A stretch of 64,000 nt of DNA from Anaeropeptidivorans aminofermentans. GTDB taxonomy: Bacteria; Bacillota; Clostridia; Lachnospirales; UBA5962. This document shows positions 8,801 to 17,069 of this stretch, piece after piece. The notes under the pieces are model-generated. The model was not told where the DNA came from. It made no database searches and saw nothing but the letters and a program-made list of their open reading frames with translations. The stretch covers positions 2,294,001 to 2,358,000 of the forward strand of contig NZ_OW711693.1 of the NCBI RefSeq assembly GCF_940670685.1, in the 5' to 3' direction. Both the position numbers and the translations under genes were made by a program. Within the stretch, counting starts at the first letter, position 1. Each line of letters starts with the position of its first letter.

Positions 8801-9375
8801 TCTAAGTCCTCATAGTCAAGGCACTCTATTTTCTGAATCTCATGAGAAGTACGGAAACCGTCAAAGAAATGTAAGAACGGTACCCTTCCCTTAATAGCAG
8901 ATAAGTGAGCAACTGCTCCTAAATCCATAACCTCCTGAACGTTAGCTGATGAAAGAAGGGCAAAACCTGTCTGACGGCATGCCATAACGTCGGAATGGTC
9001 ACCAAATATAGAAAGAGCATGGCTTGCAATTGCACGGGCAGAAACATGAAGAACTGCCGGTAAAAGCTCACCAGCCATTTTGTACATATTAGGAATCATA
9101 AGAAGGAGTCCCTGAGAAGCAGTGTAAGTAGTCGTAAGGGCCCCTGCCTGTAAAGAGCCGTGAACTGTTCCTGCTGCGCCTGCCTCAGACTGAAGCTCTA
9201 CAACAGATACAGTCTGTCCAAACATATTCTTTTTTCCGTTAGCTGCCCATTCGTCAGTATGTTCAGCCATTGGAGATGATGGTGTTATAGGATAAATCCC
9301 CGCAACTTCGGTAAATGCATAGGATACATATGCCGCTGCTGCGTTACCATCCATTGTCTTCATTACCTTTGCCAT
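5851..9375 (-). CDS. nifJ: Pyruvate:ferredoxin (flavodoxin) oxidoreductase
   Basis: 1174 residues, the full length of the single-chain enzyme that converts pyruvate and CoA to acetyl-CoA and CO2 while reducing ferredoxin. The order is: N-terminal pyruvate/TPP domain (YPITPSSPM, about 29-37), transketolase-like C domain, gamma domain, then two 4Fe-4S clusters (CIQCNQC near residue 690 and CAGCGNC near 745). The proximal-cluster Cys pair in CAGCGETPY lies near 810, and the TPP-binding domain (GCSSIWGG, GGDGWAYDIG) and a late APCINHG cysteine near 1075 close the protein. It is cytoplasmic and central to anaerobic fermentation. AAGGGGG precedes the ATG. Monocistronic, bounded by its own promoter and terminator. 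Confidence 0.97.
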   Translation of the reverse strand: MAKVMKTMDGNAAAAYVSYAFTEVAGIYPITPSSPMAEHTDEWAANGKKNMFGQTVSVVELQSEAGAAGTVHGSLQAGALTTTYTASQGLLLMIPNMYKMAGELLPAVLHVSARAIASHALSIFGDHSDVMACRQTGFALLSSANVQEVMDLGAVAHLSAIKGRVPFLHFFDGFRTSHEIQKIECLDYEDLEKITDMDAIDAFRKRALNPERPVLRGTAQNPDIFFQARESSNPFYDAVPEIVENYMAEINKLTGRNYQLFNYYGAEDADRVIICMGSACDAIEETIDHLMAKGEKVGCVKVHLYRPFSAKHFLSAVPKTAKKIAVLDRTKEPGALGEPLYQDVCTAYFEEETRPLIIGGRYGLGSKDVTPVQMMAVYENLAAENPKKKFTIGIVDDVTDLSLPVGKEIDVSAEGTISCKFWGLGSDGTVGANKNSIKIIGDHTDMYAQAYFHYDSKKSGGITQSHLRFGHKPIRSTYLVNTADFVACHNPSYVDKYDMVSDLKDGGKFLLNCQWSEKELDKMLPAAMRRYIAEHNIELYTIDATEIAKELGLGNRINSVLQAAFFKLANIIPIEEAVDYMKKAIYASYGKKGDKIVNMNYAAVEEGINKVKKVEVPASWANATEEEKAEADVPDFIKNIVFPMNAQLGDKLPVSTFVGREDGTFPQGTAAFEKRGIAVDVPEWIMENCIQCNQCAYVCPHATIRPFLATEEELANAPSGFETKQAVGKGFESYKFRIQVDTLDCAGCGNCANVCPAKEKALVMKPLETQLNQMENWYFAQKLSQKENPANRETVKGSQFETPLLEFSGACAGCGETPYAKLVTQLFGDRMYIANATGCSSIWGGSAPSTPYTVNQDGRGPAWANSLFEDNAEYGYGMYTGANKIREGLAMKLEKVSELAGSDKLSEAVEKWNETKFKSLANKSATSSLIEVLEGLSLDGEAKELKEAILKNKEFLSKKSQWIFGGDGWAYDIGYGGLDHVLASGEDVNVLVFDTEVYSNTGGQSSKSTPTGAIAKFAASGKKIRKKDLGMMAISYGYVYVAQIGMGANQNQAIKAIVEAEAYPGPSLIIAYAPCINHGIKAGMGLTQAQTKKAVEAGYWHLYRYNPLLEEQGKNPFILDSKEPTASFREFLEGEVRYSSLQRAFPGEADVLFARAEEDAKRRYNQYKRLAEQQ

Positions 9376-9866
9376 TTAATAGTCCCCCTTTAAACTTGGC
9401 AATAAAATATTAAAATAATTTTATACAGCGTTTTAAATTAAATTTCACTCTCTTTTTTTGACAATTATTTATCAAAACCAAAGAACATTGTATACATACT
9501 AATTATAACATAAAATCCCCATTAGTAAACCTAAAAGAGAAGTTTTTTAGCCACAAAGATAATTATGAGTAAGTTTTGTCTAACAGCAAAAACTCTTGTG
9601 AGCTTGCATAGCATAATATGAAAATAATGCTATATTTTTGAGGTTTTAGACAAACTTTCAAAAATCAATGTAAATTTTGTAGAATATATAGCATTATTAA
9701 AAAAATAAATTTTACAGAGGCAATTTATAATATAAGCTTTTTCGTAAGACAATGAAATTTGGATTATAACCCAATCCAACCGTTACGCTCTAAATTCGCA
9801 AGGCAGGCTTGAGCCGCGTATGCCTTCTTCTCCTAGTTCGTTCTTTTCATAAATAAATAATAATTA
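9376..9866. other. Gene-free upstream region of nifJ with an imperfect inverted repeat
   Basis: AT-rich. It holds the nifJ promoter and an 88-base element at 9571-9658. The outer arms of that element, AAGTTTTGTCTAA and TTAGACAAACTTT, are nearly complementary and enclose a second small TAGCAT/ATGCTA pair. No open frame or known RNA was recognised in the rest. Confidence 0.5.
9502..9529 (-). promoter_or_regulatory. Probable nifJ promoter with extended -10
   Basis: Minus strand: TTTACT (9529-9524), a 16-base spacer, then TGTTATAAT, an extended -10 ending at 9502, about 127 bases before the nifJ start. Confidence 0.45.
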
Positions 9867-9891
9867 AGCCCGGGTAATTATTTCCCGGGCT
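9867..9891 (-). terminator. Terminator of the D,D-carboxypeptidase gene
   Basis: AGCCCGGG and CCCGGGCT arms flank a 9-base loop about 28 bases past the stop codon. The tail on the minus strand is TTAATTATTATTT. Confidence 0.75.
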
Positions 9892-9919
9892 AATATATTA
9901 TTTTAATTTATCTATCGGA

Positions 9920-11335
9920 TTAATACCTTCTTCTTAAAGTATAAAGGTCACGTCTTCTGCGGCGGCGTCTTATTCCCCTGAAAAATGAAATTATAAGGAA
10001 TAGTACCGCAATTATCATAATCCAGCCGGGTATTGCCTTTAAGGTAAAGGCGTTATCTATAAAAAGCCTGTAATAATACTGCACATCTGTTTTAAAGGTT
10101 CTTTCTTCGGCATCTCTTGAAGCAATTATATTTCCTTTAAAAATAACCTCATTATCAAGCTTATATGAAATCGTACCTAATACATCGCCTTCTTTTATAG
10201 GCAGAAGTAGTTTAATCTTGCTTTCGGAAGCTTCTTCTTCATTATCCTTTTCCTCATTTTTTTCAGGAATAGCTATTTTATGCTCCTTATAAATGATTTC
10301 TTTTTCTATTCGGGAAAGCTCTTCTTTAGAGAAATATCCGATAAATTCATCTTCGCCAAGCATATCCATGGTTTTGCTTTCACCAAGCTTAGGGTCATAA
10401 AGCTCGGCGGCTTCAAGAACCGCATCTTTTTGCTGTATGGTTTCATAATCGTAATTATCAAATCCGTAATCAAAAAGATCTAAGGTGTCTGCCCATCTTT
10501 CCTTTTCTTCTTCCTCACCAAAAACGATGGCAATAAGCTTTTCCCCGTCTTTTGCGGCAGAAGCTGAAAGACAGTAACCCGCCTGATTTGTAAAGCCGGT
10601 TTTTATGCCGTCAGCATAGGGATAATCCATAAGGAGAAGATTTGTCGTCTTCCAGTCATATTCTGCTGTTTTCATGTCTCCGGTTTTTTTATTGCCGGCG
10701 CCGTTACCCTTGTATTCCAATTCTTTAACTGTTTTAGCAATAGCCTCATGCTCCATAGCGGCTCTGCAAATAATCGCTATATCTCTTGCGCTTGTATAAT
10801 GGTCATCATCGTGATAGCCATGGGGATTTTTGAAATTTGAATGGGTTGCCCCCAGCTCATTTGCTTTCTTATTCATCAGGTCAGCAAAAAAAGGTTCCGC
10901 CTCTTCATAAGGCATATTGGGATTTTTAGTTATTTTCTTTGCCACAGCCGATGCGGCAACGCAGGCAGATTCATTTCCCGAAGGTATTAAAAGCGCCCTT
11001 AAAAGGTTTTCTGCCAAAATGCTCTCTCCTGGCAGATGCCCTGCTTTGCTTGAATCCCATGGGACGCTGTTTACTTCGTTTCCCATTACAATTATTTCAT
11101 CCAAAGGTATATTTTCAACAAACAATATCGCCGTAAGCACCTTTGTAATACTTGCAGGGTAAACTTTAAGGTCCGCATTTTTTTCATACAGGACTTTTCC
11201 CATTTCTCTTTCTATTAATATGCCGCTTTTTGCCTTTATGTCAGGGGGCTCTGCTGCAAAAGCGTTTACAGTAAGCATATTTATAATAAGAACAGCGTTA
11301 ATTAATAATGTTAATATCGTATTTTTTCTTCTCAT
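9920..11335 (-). CDS. D-alanyl-D-alanine carboxypeptidase (DacF/PBP5 family, S11)
   Basis: About 471 residues. The chosen ATG at 11335 is preceded by GGAAAGG at a good distance; an upstream TTG at 11362 would add nine residues. A signal peptide (about 5-28) is followed by the serine peptidase motifs SITK (about 62-65), SGN (about 119-121) and KTG (about 245-247). A PBP5 C-terminal domain and a terminal hydrophobic helix follow, with a strongly arginine-rich cytoplasmic tail. The enzyme removes the terminal D-Ala of peptidoglycan stem peptides and so limits cross-linking. In spore formers such proteins act in vegetative wall or spore cortex; which one cannot be decided here. spoIIP lies next upstream, but a 480-base gap argues against an operon. 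Confidence 0.92.
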   Translation of the reverse strand: MRRKNTILTLLINAVLIINMLTVNAFAAEPPDIKAKSGILIEREMGKVLYEKNADLKVYPASITKVLTAILFVENIPLDEIIVMGNEVNSVPWDSSKAGHLPGESILAENLLRALLIPSGNESACVAASAVAKKITKNPNMPYEEAEPFFADLMNKKANELGATHSNFKNPHGYHDDDHYTSARDIAIICRAAMEHEAIAKTVKELEYKGNGAGNKKTGDMKTAEYDWKTTNLLLMDYPYADGIKTGFTNQAGYCLSASAAKDGEKLIAIVFGEEEEKERWADTLDLFDYGFDNYDYETIQQKDAVLEAAELYDPKLGESKTMDMLGEDEFIGYFSKEELSRIEKEIIYKEHKIAIPEKNEEKDNEEEASESKIKLLLPIKEGDVLGTISYKLDNEVIFKGNIIASRDAEERTFKTDVQYYYRLFIDNAFTLKAIPGWIMIIAVLFLIISFFRGIRRRRRRRDLYTLRRRY

Positions 11336-11776
11336 GTTCATAGCCTTTCCATATCTATCCAATACTTTTTATACAATTATAATATTTTTTGTCATATTTG
11401 ACAATAGTGCATACCTTACAGATAGCAATTATACGCATCAAGCTTGAAACAATATCCCATACGTGCTTTATAAATATCGCTTTAATATAGCCATTTTTTA
11501 ATAAAAACCTTATTTTAAGGATTACCACATGTATATTTCTTAAACTTAAAAATTGTCTTTTGATTTTCAAGTTCAAGAGGTTATCTTTAAGCCTATAGTA
11601 TAGTCAATTTACTTTTATTCCGAGGTGCATATTTGGATTGAGCGGCTTAAAATAAGAGAAAAGCAAATTGATAATGATACTATTTCATATTGAATCAAGT
11701 ATAAATAAACTTGATTTTAAATTTATTTACTATATTTATCTTTTATATGGATTTCTCCAATTAGTAAATAAATTAT
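11336..11776. other. Gene-free stretch containing one family C element
   Basis: AT-rich intergenic DNA. The only clear structure is the palindromic element at 11594-11683; short open frames lack ribosome-binding sites. Confidence 0.5.
11594..11683. repeat. Family C palindromic element, copy 1
   Basis: The left end TATAGTATAGTCAATTTAC and the reverse complement of the right end (AATAGTATCATTATCAATTT) match over most positions. The centre contains a GGCTTAAAATAAGAGAAAAG block shared with the other copies. Confidence 0.65.
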
Positions 11777-11800
11777 AAAAAGCCGCTAAATGCGGCTTTA
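11777..11800 (-). terminator. Terminator of spoIIP
   Basis: AAAGCCGCATTTAGCGGCTT with a T tract on the minus strand, just after the stop codon at 11813. Confidence 0.85.
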
Positions 11801-11812
11801 TTAGTAATTGTT

Positions 11813-12946
11813 TTAATTAAAAATAACATCTTCTATAAGATAGGCAAGAATCTCCATTGAATTAAAAGCTTCTTCCTTCGTATTATATTGGCAGCCAATT
11901 TCCACAAGGAGGGATTTAGGAAGCATGAAGGTCGAAAATCGATAAGTTTTTAAATACATCTTTCTTGTAGAATCCGGAAAATATTTATTTGCCGCCATCT
12001 GCATATTAAAGCTCAAAGCAAGGTTTGTATCCAGATTGGGATTTTTAAGGCTTTCTATTTCCGTTACTTTTCCGCCGTCATTAATTGCCGAAAGCCCGTT
12101 TACAAACATAAATTTTGCATAGGGTTTGCCGTTTATATAGTTTACAAGCTGAGGATCAGGCTCTATACCGTCTCTGTGAATGTCTATAGCAAGCTCTATG
12201 GAAGGATTTTCCTTAAGTATTTTCTGTACTTCTACCTCCATTCTTTCATAAGAGCCGTCTCTGCTGCTTTTGCCGTCAATTACATCATAAACTCCCGTAT
12301 GGTGTATCGCTTCTATTCCATATTGGTTTTTAAGTATCCTTTGAAGCTCTCTTCCTGCACCTACGACCCCTTCATATAAATCAGAGGTATCACTGTCGGA
12401 AAAAAACTCTGTGCCGGCATGGGTATGGAATATTAAAACCTGCGGCTCAGAGCTATTCTTTTCTATGGAAAGATCAGCGGCCAAAAATTTATCTACATCA
12501 AATTTATCTTTGATTATACCTGCGCTTGCGTCCTTATTGTAAAGCTTATGAATCATATAGTCTACGTCTCTTAATTGCTCTAAATCATCGTATGTAATAT
12601 TTTCTTTTGCTCCGTCTTCATAAAGAGGGGTGAACTCTTCCTCCTCCTGATAGATTACCTCGTCAAGACCGATAATGCCATCGTCTTTCTTGTATATATC
12701 AGGGTCGTTTTCAACTGCTTTCGTATCCTGCTCAAGCCACACCTCTTTATCCTCGTCAAGCTTTAATCTGGGGGTGTCTTCTGTATGGATATAAGAATAT
12801 GGCAGAGAGCCATAAAGCAATATTTTTGCAATTGCAATGTCTTTACTAAGCATAAGGCCCGGTATAGCCAGAAGAGCTGCCGGAAATATTAATTTTCTTA
12901 TATAAGCCTTCCAAGGCATTTTTTTCTTTTTTCTGTATCTTTGCAT
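11813..12946 (-). CDS. spoIIP: Stage II sporulation protein P
   Basis: 377 residues, membrane-anchored by one N-terminal helix (about 18-45) with the rest outside. SpoIIP is an N-acetylmuramoyl-L-alanine amidase and endopeptidase that, with SpoIID and SpoIIM, thins the septal peptidoglycan so the forespore can be engulfed. Family marks are LIFHTHAGTEFF (about residue 172), GAGRELQRILKNQYGI, AIDIHRDG (about 256) and LLVEIGCQYNTKEEA near the end. GGGAG lies 8 bases before the ATG. It is usually driven by sigma-E in the mother cell; the promoter was not assigned here. This is one of the clear markers of an endospore former. Confidence 0.95.
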   Translation of the reverse strand: MQRYRKKKKMPWKAYIRKLIFPAALLAIPGLMLSKDIAIAKILLYGSLPYSYIHTEDTPRLKLDEDKEVWLEQDTKAVENDPDIYKKDDGIIGLDEVIYQEEEEFTPLYEDGAKENITYDDLEQLRDVDYMIHKLYNKDASAGIIKDKFDVDKFLAADLSIEKNSSEPQVLIFHTHAGTEFFSDSDTSDLYEGVVGAGRELQRILKNQYGIEAIHHTGVYDVIDGKSSRDGSYERMEVEVQKILKENPSIELAIDIHRDGIEPDPQLVNYINGKPYAKFMFVNGLSAINDGGKVTEIESLKNPNLDTNLALSFNMQMAANKYFPDSTRKMYLKTYRFSTFMLPKSLLVEIGCQYNTKEEAFNSMEILAYLIEDVIFN

Positions 12947-13189
12947 CAGCCATGCTCCCTAAATAAAAAATATATCTTCCACTCAATGTCTGATTCTTAA
13001 GCATTTTTATAAATATATGCTTAAACCTAATTTTTTATTCAGGGGCTGATAGCCTTAAAATTCACCTTAAGACCTATTTCTAGACAATGAATTTTCAGAT
13101 TGCAAAGCAATCCGGACTATCCCTGTCTAAGCTTACAGGATATCCTTTAAGTGAATCTTCCTCTTCTCTAAACCTGTGTTCAGCATAAC

Positions 13190-13211
13190 AAAAAAAGCCG
13201 CTTAGGCGGCC
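13190..13211 (-). terminator. Terminator of the CarD-like gene
   Basis: GCCGCCTAAGCGGC followed by a run of seven T on the minus strand. Confidence 0.85.
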
Positions 13212-13223
13212 CGTCGATAAAAA

Positions 13224-13709
13224 TTAACTCCACTTTATTGCATAGGAAAACAATATATCTTCTGCTTCTTCTTTCCCTACATTTTGCGCAAGAACAATTT
13301 CACTAATAACAATCTGTTTTGCATTCGAAAGCAGCTTCTTTTCAACGCTTGACAGTCCTCTGGCCTTTTCTCTGAGATAAAGGTTTCTATATACTTCAAC
13401 GACCTCAATAAGCTTGCCTGTTTTTATTTTTGCTAAATTGCATTTATATCTTTCATTCCAGTTTTCAGGCATTTCAACGGGGATTTCCGAAACCTTCTCC
13501 AATACGCTCATTACCCTGTTGCTGCTGTAAATTTCTCTTAACCCTAAAACCTCAGCATTTCCTGCTGAAACGCTTATTTTTAAATTTCCAACAGGAATGT
13601 TCATTATATAATATATCCTGGATACGCCGTCAATAAGCTTTTCTTCAAGATCCTCAATAACTCCTGCTCCATACATCGGATATACTACTTTGTCACCTTT
13701 GCAAAACAC
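13224..13709 (-). CDS. CarD/CdnL-type transcription regulator
   Basis: 161 residues matching the CarD_CdnL_TRCF family. The N-terminal Tudor-like domain begins MFCKGDKVVYPMYGAGVIED and contacts the RNA polymerase beta subunit in known members. A helical C-terminal domain (about 65-161, LSSVEKKLLSNAKQIVISE) contacts DNA at the promoter. Family members stabilise open promoter complexes, mostly at stable RNA and growth genes. The gene stands alone between gene-free stretches. The length agrees with the family norm of about 160. Confidence 0.92.
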   Translation of the reverse strand: MFCKGDKVVYPMYGAGVIEDLEEKLIDGVSRIYYIMNIPVGNLKISVSAGNAEVLGLREIYSSNRVMSVLEKVSEIPVEMPENWNERYKCNLAKIKTGKLIEVVEVYRNLYLREKARGLSSVEKKLLSNAKQIVISEIVLAQNVGKEEAEDILFSYAIKWS

Positions 13710-14042
13710 GACTAATCTCCCTTCTTTTTAGCTAAAATGTATAATTGAGTAAAAATTTAGTATTAATTGTTATATAATTAAACTTTTTTACAGTTTGGAC
13801 TAAATTTACTTGTATTTAACTTATATCTTAAAAAAGTGAAAAGAAAAATAAAATAAATTACATCATACAACAAATTTAATTATATTATAACATATTCTTT
13901 ACAAGCATGTTGCCAAAATTTGTTGAAATATTCGCTAAACATATTCAATTTTATCATTAGCAAATTATGTTATTTTTATACATTAATGAAAATATCTCTT
14001 TTAATAGTTATAAAAAAGAAAATATGCTATAATTTAGAAATG

Positions 14043-14255
14043 AAGTAAATTTATTATGTAGAAGTAACAAAAGCCTATTCCAACAGGATGAAAAACACGA
14101 ATTCCCTTCGAAAACATAGTGAAATTTCTTTTATCCCGCTATAAGCGTTTGGCTTTATAGGGCTTAAAATAAGAGAAAAGCAAATTAACTATGCTGCTAT
14201 TTTTATGAATTCGAGGAATATACGGTTTTGTTACGGTTTAACTTTAAATTTACTG
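14043..14255. repeat. Family A element interrupted by a family C element
   Basis: The left part carries GTAAATTTAT, GAAGTAACAAAAGCCTATTC and the AAACACGAATTCCCTTCG stem arm. The right part carries GAATATACGGTTTTGTTAC and AAATTTACT. Between them, at 14116-14200, sits a family C copy. Without it the flanks rejoin into a normal element of about 130 bases. Confidence 0.65.
14116..14200. repeat. Family C palindromic element, copy 2, inside family A
   Basis: The core GGGCTTAAAATAAGAGAAAA and the right end CAAATTAACTATGCTGCTA match copies at 11594 and 61895. Confidence 0.6.
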
Positions 14256-14282
14256 CGGATTTAAAAATGAGGTGATAATGAT

Positions 14283-15074
14283 ATGAGCCTATATGACCAA
14301 AAATATTTGGATATAGCTGAAAATATTATTGAAAATGGATATTTTGATAATAACCGAACGAATGTTAAAACTTATAAACTGCCCCATCAGATTATGCAAT
14401 TTGATTTAAGGAAGGAATTTCCCGTTCTTACCACGAAAAGAATGCCTTTTATAACAGCCGTTAAAGAAATGCTCTGGATATTCAGAGACCAGTCAAACGA
14501 TGTTTCCTTGCTCCATAAGGAAAAGGTTAAAATATGGGATGAATGGGTTTTAGAAGACGGAACCATAGGAACGTCCTACGGCTATATCGTGAAAAAGTTC
14601 CATCAGATAGACAAGCTTATAGAAGATTTGAAGAATAATCCTCAAAGCAGAAGAATGCTGATTAGTTTATGGCAAAATGAATACCTTGATACAGGCGCTT
14701 TATATCCCTGCTGTTTTTTAACTATGTGGGATGTAACCGATGGGTATTTAAACTGCATGCTGATTCAAAGAAGTGGTGACTGGGGATTGGGTATTCCCTT
14801 TAACACTACTCAATATGCCGTTCTTACCCTTATGCTTAGTCAAGTGACAAATTTAAAGCCCGGGCTTTTCACCCATGTAATTAATAATGCCCATTTATAT
14901 GAAAATCAGGTGGAAGCTTTAAAGCTTCAAATTGCCAGAAGAGATGAAGCCTACCCTGCCCCTGAAGTTTGGATAAACCCTGAAATCAAGAACTTTTATG
15001 ATTTTACTTATAAAGATGTAAAGCTTATAGATTACAAGCATCATGATGATATAAAAATGGAGGTTTCCGTATAA
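14283..15074 (+). CDS. thyA: Thymidylate synthase
   Basis: 263 residues, normal ThyA length. The enzyme methylates dUMP to dTMP using methylenetetrahydrofolate, leaving dihydrofolate. Seen: the N-terminal [11 protein letters not shown] motif, the catalytic cysteine C143 in [24 protein letters not shown] (dUMP and folate binding), and [12 protein letters not shown]. Its stop overlaps the ATG of dfrA by one base, so the two are translationally coupled; this pairs dTMP synthesis with recycling of its dihydrofolate product. GAGGTGAT lies just before the start. Confidence 0.97.
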   Translation: MSLYDQKYLDIAENIIENGYFDNNRTNVKTYKLPHQIMQFDLRKEFPVLTTKRMPFITAVKEMLWIFRDQSNDVSLLHKEKVKIWDEWVLEDGTIGTSYGYIVKKFHQIDKLIEDLKNNPQSRRMLISLWQNEYLDTGALYPCCFLTMWDVTDGYLNCMLIQRSGDWGLGIPFNTTQYAVLTLMLSQVTNLKPGLFTHVINNAHLYENQVEALKLQIARRDEAYPAPEVWINPEIKNFYDFTYKDVKLIDYKHHDDIKMEVSV

Positions 15075-15565
15075 TGCTTTCCCTTATTGTAGCAATAGGA
15101 AAAAACAGAGAAATAGGAAAGGGCGGAACAATGCCCTGGCATCTTCCTGAAGATTTGAAATATTTTAAAGAAACAACCATGGGTCATAAAATGATTATAG
15201 GGAAAAACACCCTCTACTCTTTGCCGAAAATTCTCCCAGGAAGGCTTCATATTGTTCTTACATCTTCTCCGGAATCCTTGCCGAAAGATGAAAGAATAAG
15301 GCCTGCAACAAAAATGGAAGCTCTCGTTGATGAATATTCCGATTCCAAGGAAGAGGTTTTCGTATGCGGGGGCGGAAAAATATATGCGGAATTTCTCCCC
15401 TTCTGTCAAAAGCTTTATCTTACAAGGGTTAGCGGCTCCTATGATGCGGATACTTATTTTCCTGAAATAAACTTTTCAAAATACAGGCTGATAAGCAAAT
15501 CAGATACAAAAAAGGATGAAAAATCAGGAACCGAATTTGTATTTGAGGTTTATGAGAAACTGTAA
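15074..15565 (+). CDS. dfrA: Dihydrofolate reductase
   Basis: 163 residues. It reduces dihydrofolate to tetrahydrofolate with NADPH. Seen: SLIVAIGKNREIGKGGTMPW at the start (the active-site loop), LPEDLKYFKETTMGH with the conserved helix, GRLHIVLTS, and FVCGGGKIYAEFLP, the nucleotide-binding glycine motif. Second gene of the thyA operon, followed about 180 bases later by a terminator. A chromosomal thyA-dfrA pair is a common arrangement, so nothing suggests an acquired trimethoprim-resistance gene. Confidence 0.96.
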   Translation: MLSLIVAIGKNREIGKGGTMPWHLPEDLKYFKETTMGHKMIIGKNTLYSLPKILPGRLHIVLTSSPESLPKDERIRPATKMEALVDEYSDSKEEVFVCGGGKIYAEFLPFCQKLYLTRVSGSYDADTYFPEINFSKYRLISKSDTKKDEKSGTEFVFEVYEKL

Positions 15566-15577
15566 ATGTAAAAGATA

Positions 15578-15650
15578 TATTGTCAATTTGTTTTTAAGAC
15601 CCTGTAAGCATTTGGTCTTAGGAGGCATAATAATAAAAAAGCAATAAGAT
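15578..15650. repeat. Family C palindromic element, copy 3 (degenerate)
   Basis: TGTCAATTTGTTTTTAAG, the AAGCATTTGG centre and GGAGGCATAATAATAAAAAA match the family; the right terminus is eroded. Confidence 0.45.
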
Positions 15651-15746
15651 TTTTTGCTTCCCAAAATGCCGTAAACGGCATTTTAATCCAGTCAGGGTTT
15701 TTTTCCTGTTCCAATTGACAATGAAGCCATTTTTTCTGAATTCAAG

Positions 15747-15783
15747 TAAAAACAGCCGGAAAGATAAATTCGGCTGTTTTTTT
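15747..15783 (+). terminator. Terminator of thyA-dfrA
   Basis: AAAAACAGCCG pairs with CGGCTGTTTTT, followed by further T on the plus strand. Confidence 0.8.
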
Positions 15784-15824
15784 GTTGTTAACGGAGCATG
15801 GAATCTGTTAGCCCTTGATTTACA

Positions 15825-16334
15825 CTAAATCTCAATCCAATATCTTCTGGTTATTCTGTCAACGCCGTCAATATTATTTACAATTTTATCCTGTAATATG
15901 CCGCCGTTTTTCTCTATTACACGGGCTGAGCCATAATTATTATCATTGCAAGTAATTAAAATCTTTTGAAGCCCTAAAACCTCTTTTGCATACTTTAGGG
16001 CCATGGCAAGCATAATTGTACCTATCCCCTGGTTCCATTTGGAATATCTTATGCCGTAGCCTATATGCCCGCCAAAGCGCAGCAATGAATCTGTCAGGCT
16101 ATGGCGTATGGATACTTCTCCAATGAATTCGTCTCCATCTACAAGCCATAAATAGGTAGATTTTACATAGCCGTCAGGCAAATTGTTTCCTGTTCTATAA
16201 TTTTCATATTTTTCAAAAATATCATATTTATTGATGTCAAAAAAAGCATACGTGCTTACATCATGCTTACGGTATTCCTCTATAGCCTCTATATAAGACT
16301 GATAATATGCTTTCACCGGTATAATTAATTCCAT
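15825..16334 (-). CDS. GNAT-family N-acetyltransferase
   Basis: 169 residues from the ATG at 16334, which GGGGGAAG precedes at a good distance; an upstream TTG at 16349 would add five residues. The GNAT fold is shown by the acetyl-CoA pyrophosphate loop region YSKWNQGIGTIMLAMALKYA (about 104-123) and by ITCNDNNYGSARVIEKNGG (about 136-154), typical of amino-acid or small-molecule acetyltransferases. The substrate is unknown. It converges on the thyA-dfrA operon. Family is confident, function is not. Confidence 0.85.
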   Translation of the reverse strand: MELIIPVKAYYQSYIEAIEEYRKHDVSTYAFFDINKYDIFEKYENYRTGNNLPDGYVKSTYLWLVDGDEFIGEVSIRHSLTDSLLRFGGHIGYGIRYSKWNQGIGTIMLAMALKYAKEVLGLQKILITCNDNNYGSARVIEKNGGILQDKIVNNIDGVDRITRRYWIEI

Positions 16335-16401
16335 TATGTCTTCCCCCAAGTTTCTTTAAATAATAAAATAGCCCTCTTTTAAAATGAGCTTGATATATAA
16401 A

Positions 16402-16436
16402 ATTAAACGAATAGTCTATGCTATTCGTTAATTTTT
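16402..16436 (-). terminator. Terminator of the membrane protein gene at 16446
   Basis: AACGAATAG and CTATTCGTT arms; the minus-strand tail is TTTAATTTTATAT. Confidence 0.65.
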
Positions 16437-16445
16437 GATGATTTC

Positions 16446-17051
16446 TTATACCTCTATTTTTCTTCCGGTAGAGGAAAGAAGAACCTGGGCAGGCAGGTAA
16501 GTTATTTGTATTAATTTAAATACGCTCTCACTCATTTGAGGTGTAAGAAGCGCCGATGCCAGATATATAATGCTCGAAACATAAAACAGCACCATACCAA
16601 GTATAATCAATATATTATTTGGCGAGGGAAATTCCTTTTTTGCCATAATAGAACCGGTAAGGCTGTAAAAGCCTGAAACAAAATACGCCCCTAAGAGGCC
16701 TGCCGTAATATTTTTAAATATCAAAAAGAAAATCAGGAAAACAACCGCTGAAGCCGCCACCTGTATTTTTACTCTTATCAATTGGGTGTATCGGTAGTTA
16801 TAAAATGTATGAATGATTGCAAAAATTAATATGCCAACATCGATGTTATAGGAAAAGAAAAACCAGTCCGCAATTATTGTAAGGCCTGCGGCGGCTCTTA
16901 AAATATTTACGTCTTTTTTGCTTTTGGCCTCTTTATCTTTAATGTAAAGGGCATTAAAAAAGCATACAATTATAATTATAAATCTAAGTAATCTTTGGGA
17001 ATCCAAATTAATCACTCTTTCATTAGTTGATATGGGGGCCGGATAAATCAA
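16446..17051 (-). CDS. Six-helix membrane protein, possibly YhhN/TMEM86-like
   Basis: Up to 201 residues with about six hydrophobic segments. The spacing, and the segment GLTIIADWFFF followed by FAIIHTFYNYRY, recall the YhhN/TMEM86 (lysoplasmalogenase-like) family, but the match is weak and no activity should be assumed. The start is uncertain: the TTG at 17051 has no good ribosome-binding site, and later GTG or TTG codons around the NLDSQRLLRF segment are possible. It follows the LD-carboxypeptidase gene by 18 bases and probably shares its transcript, which ends at the hairpin at 16402-16436. Confidence 0.55.
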   Translation of the reverse strand: MIYPAPISTNERVINLDSQRLLRFIIIIVCFFNALYIKDKEAKSKKDVNILRAAAGLTIIADWFFFSYNIDVGILIFAIIHTFYNYRYTQLIRVKIQVAASAVVFLIFFLIFKNITAGLLGAYFVSGFYSLTGSIMAKKEFPSPNNILIILGMVLFYVSSIIYLASALLTPQMSESVFKLIQITYLPAQVLLSSTGRKIEV

Positions 17052-17069
17052 ATAAATTTTAATCCAAAA

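Larger units (their letters stand above)
13710..14282. other. Gene-free region ahead of thyA, largely nested palindromic repeats
   Basis: AT-rich DNA with no plausible gene. The right half (14043-14255) is a family A element interrupted by a family C element. Confidence 0.6.
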
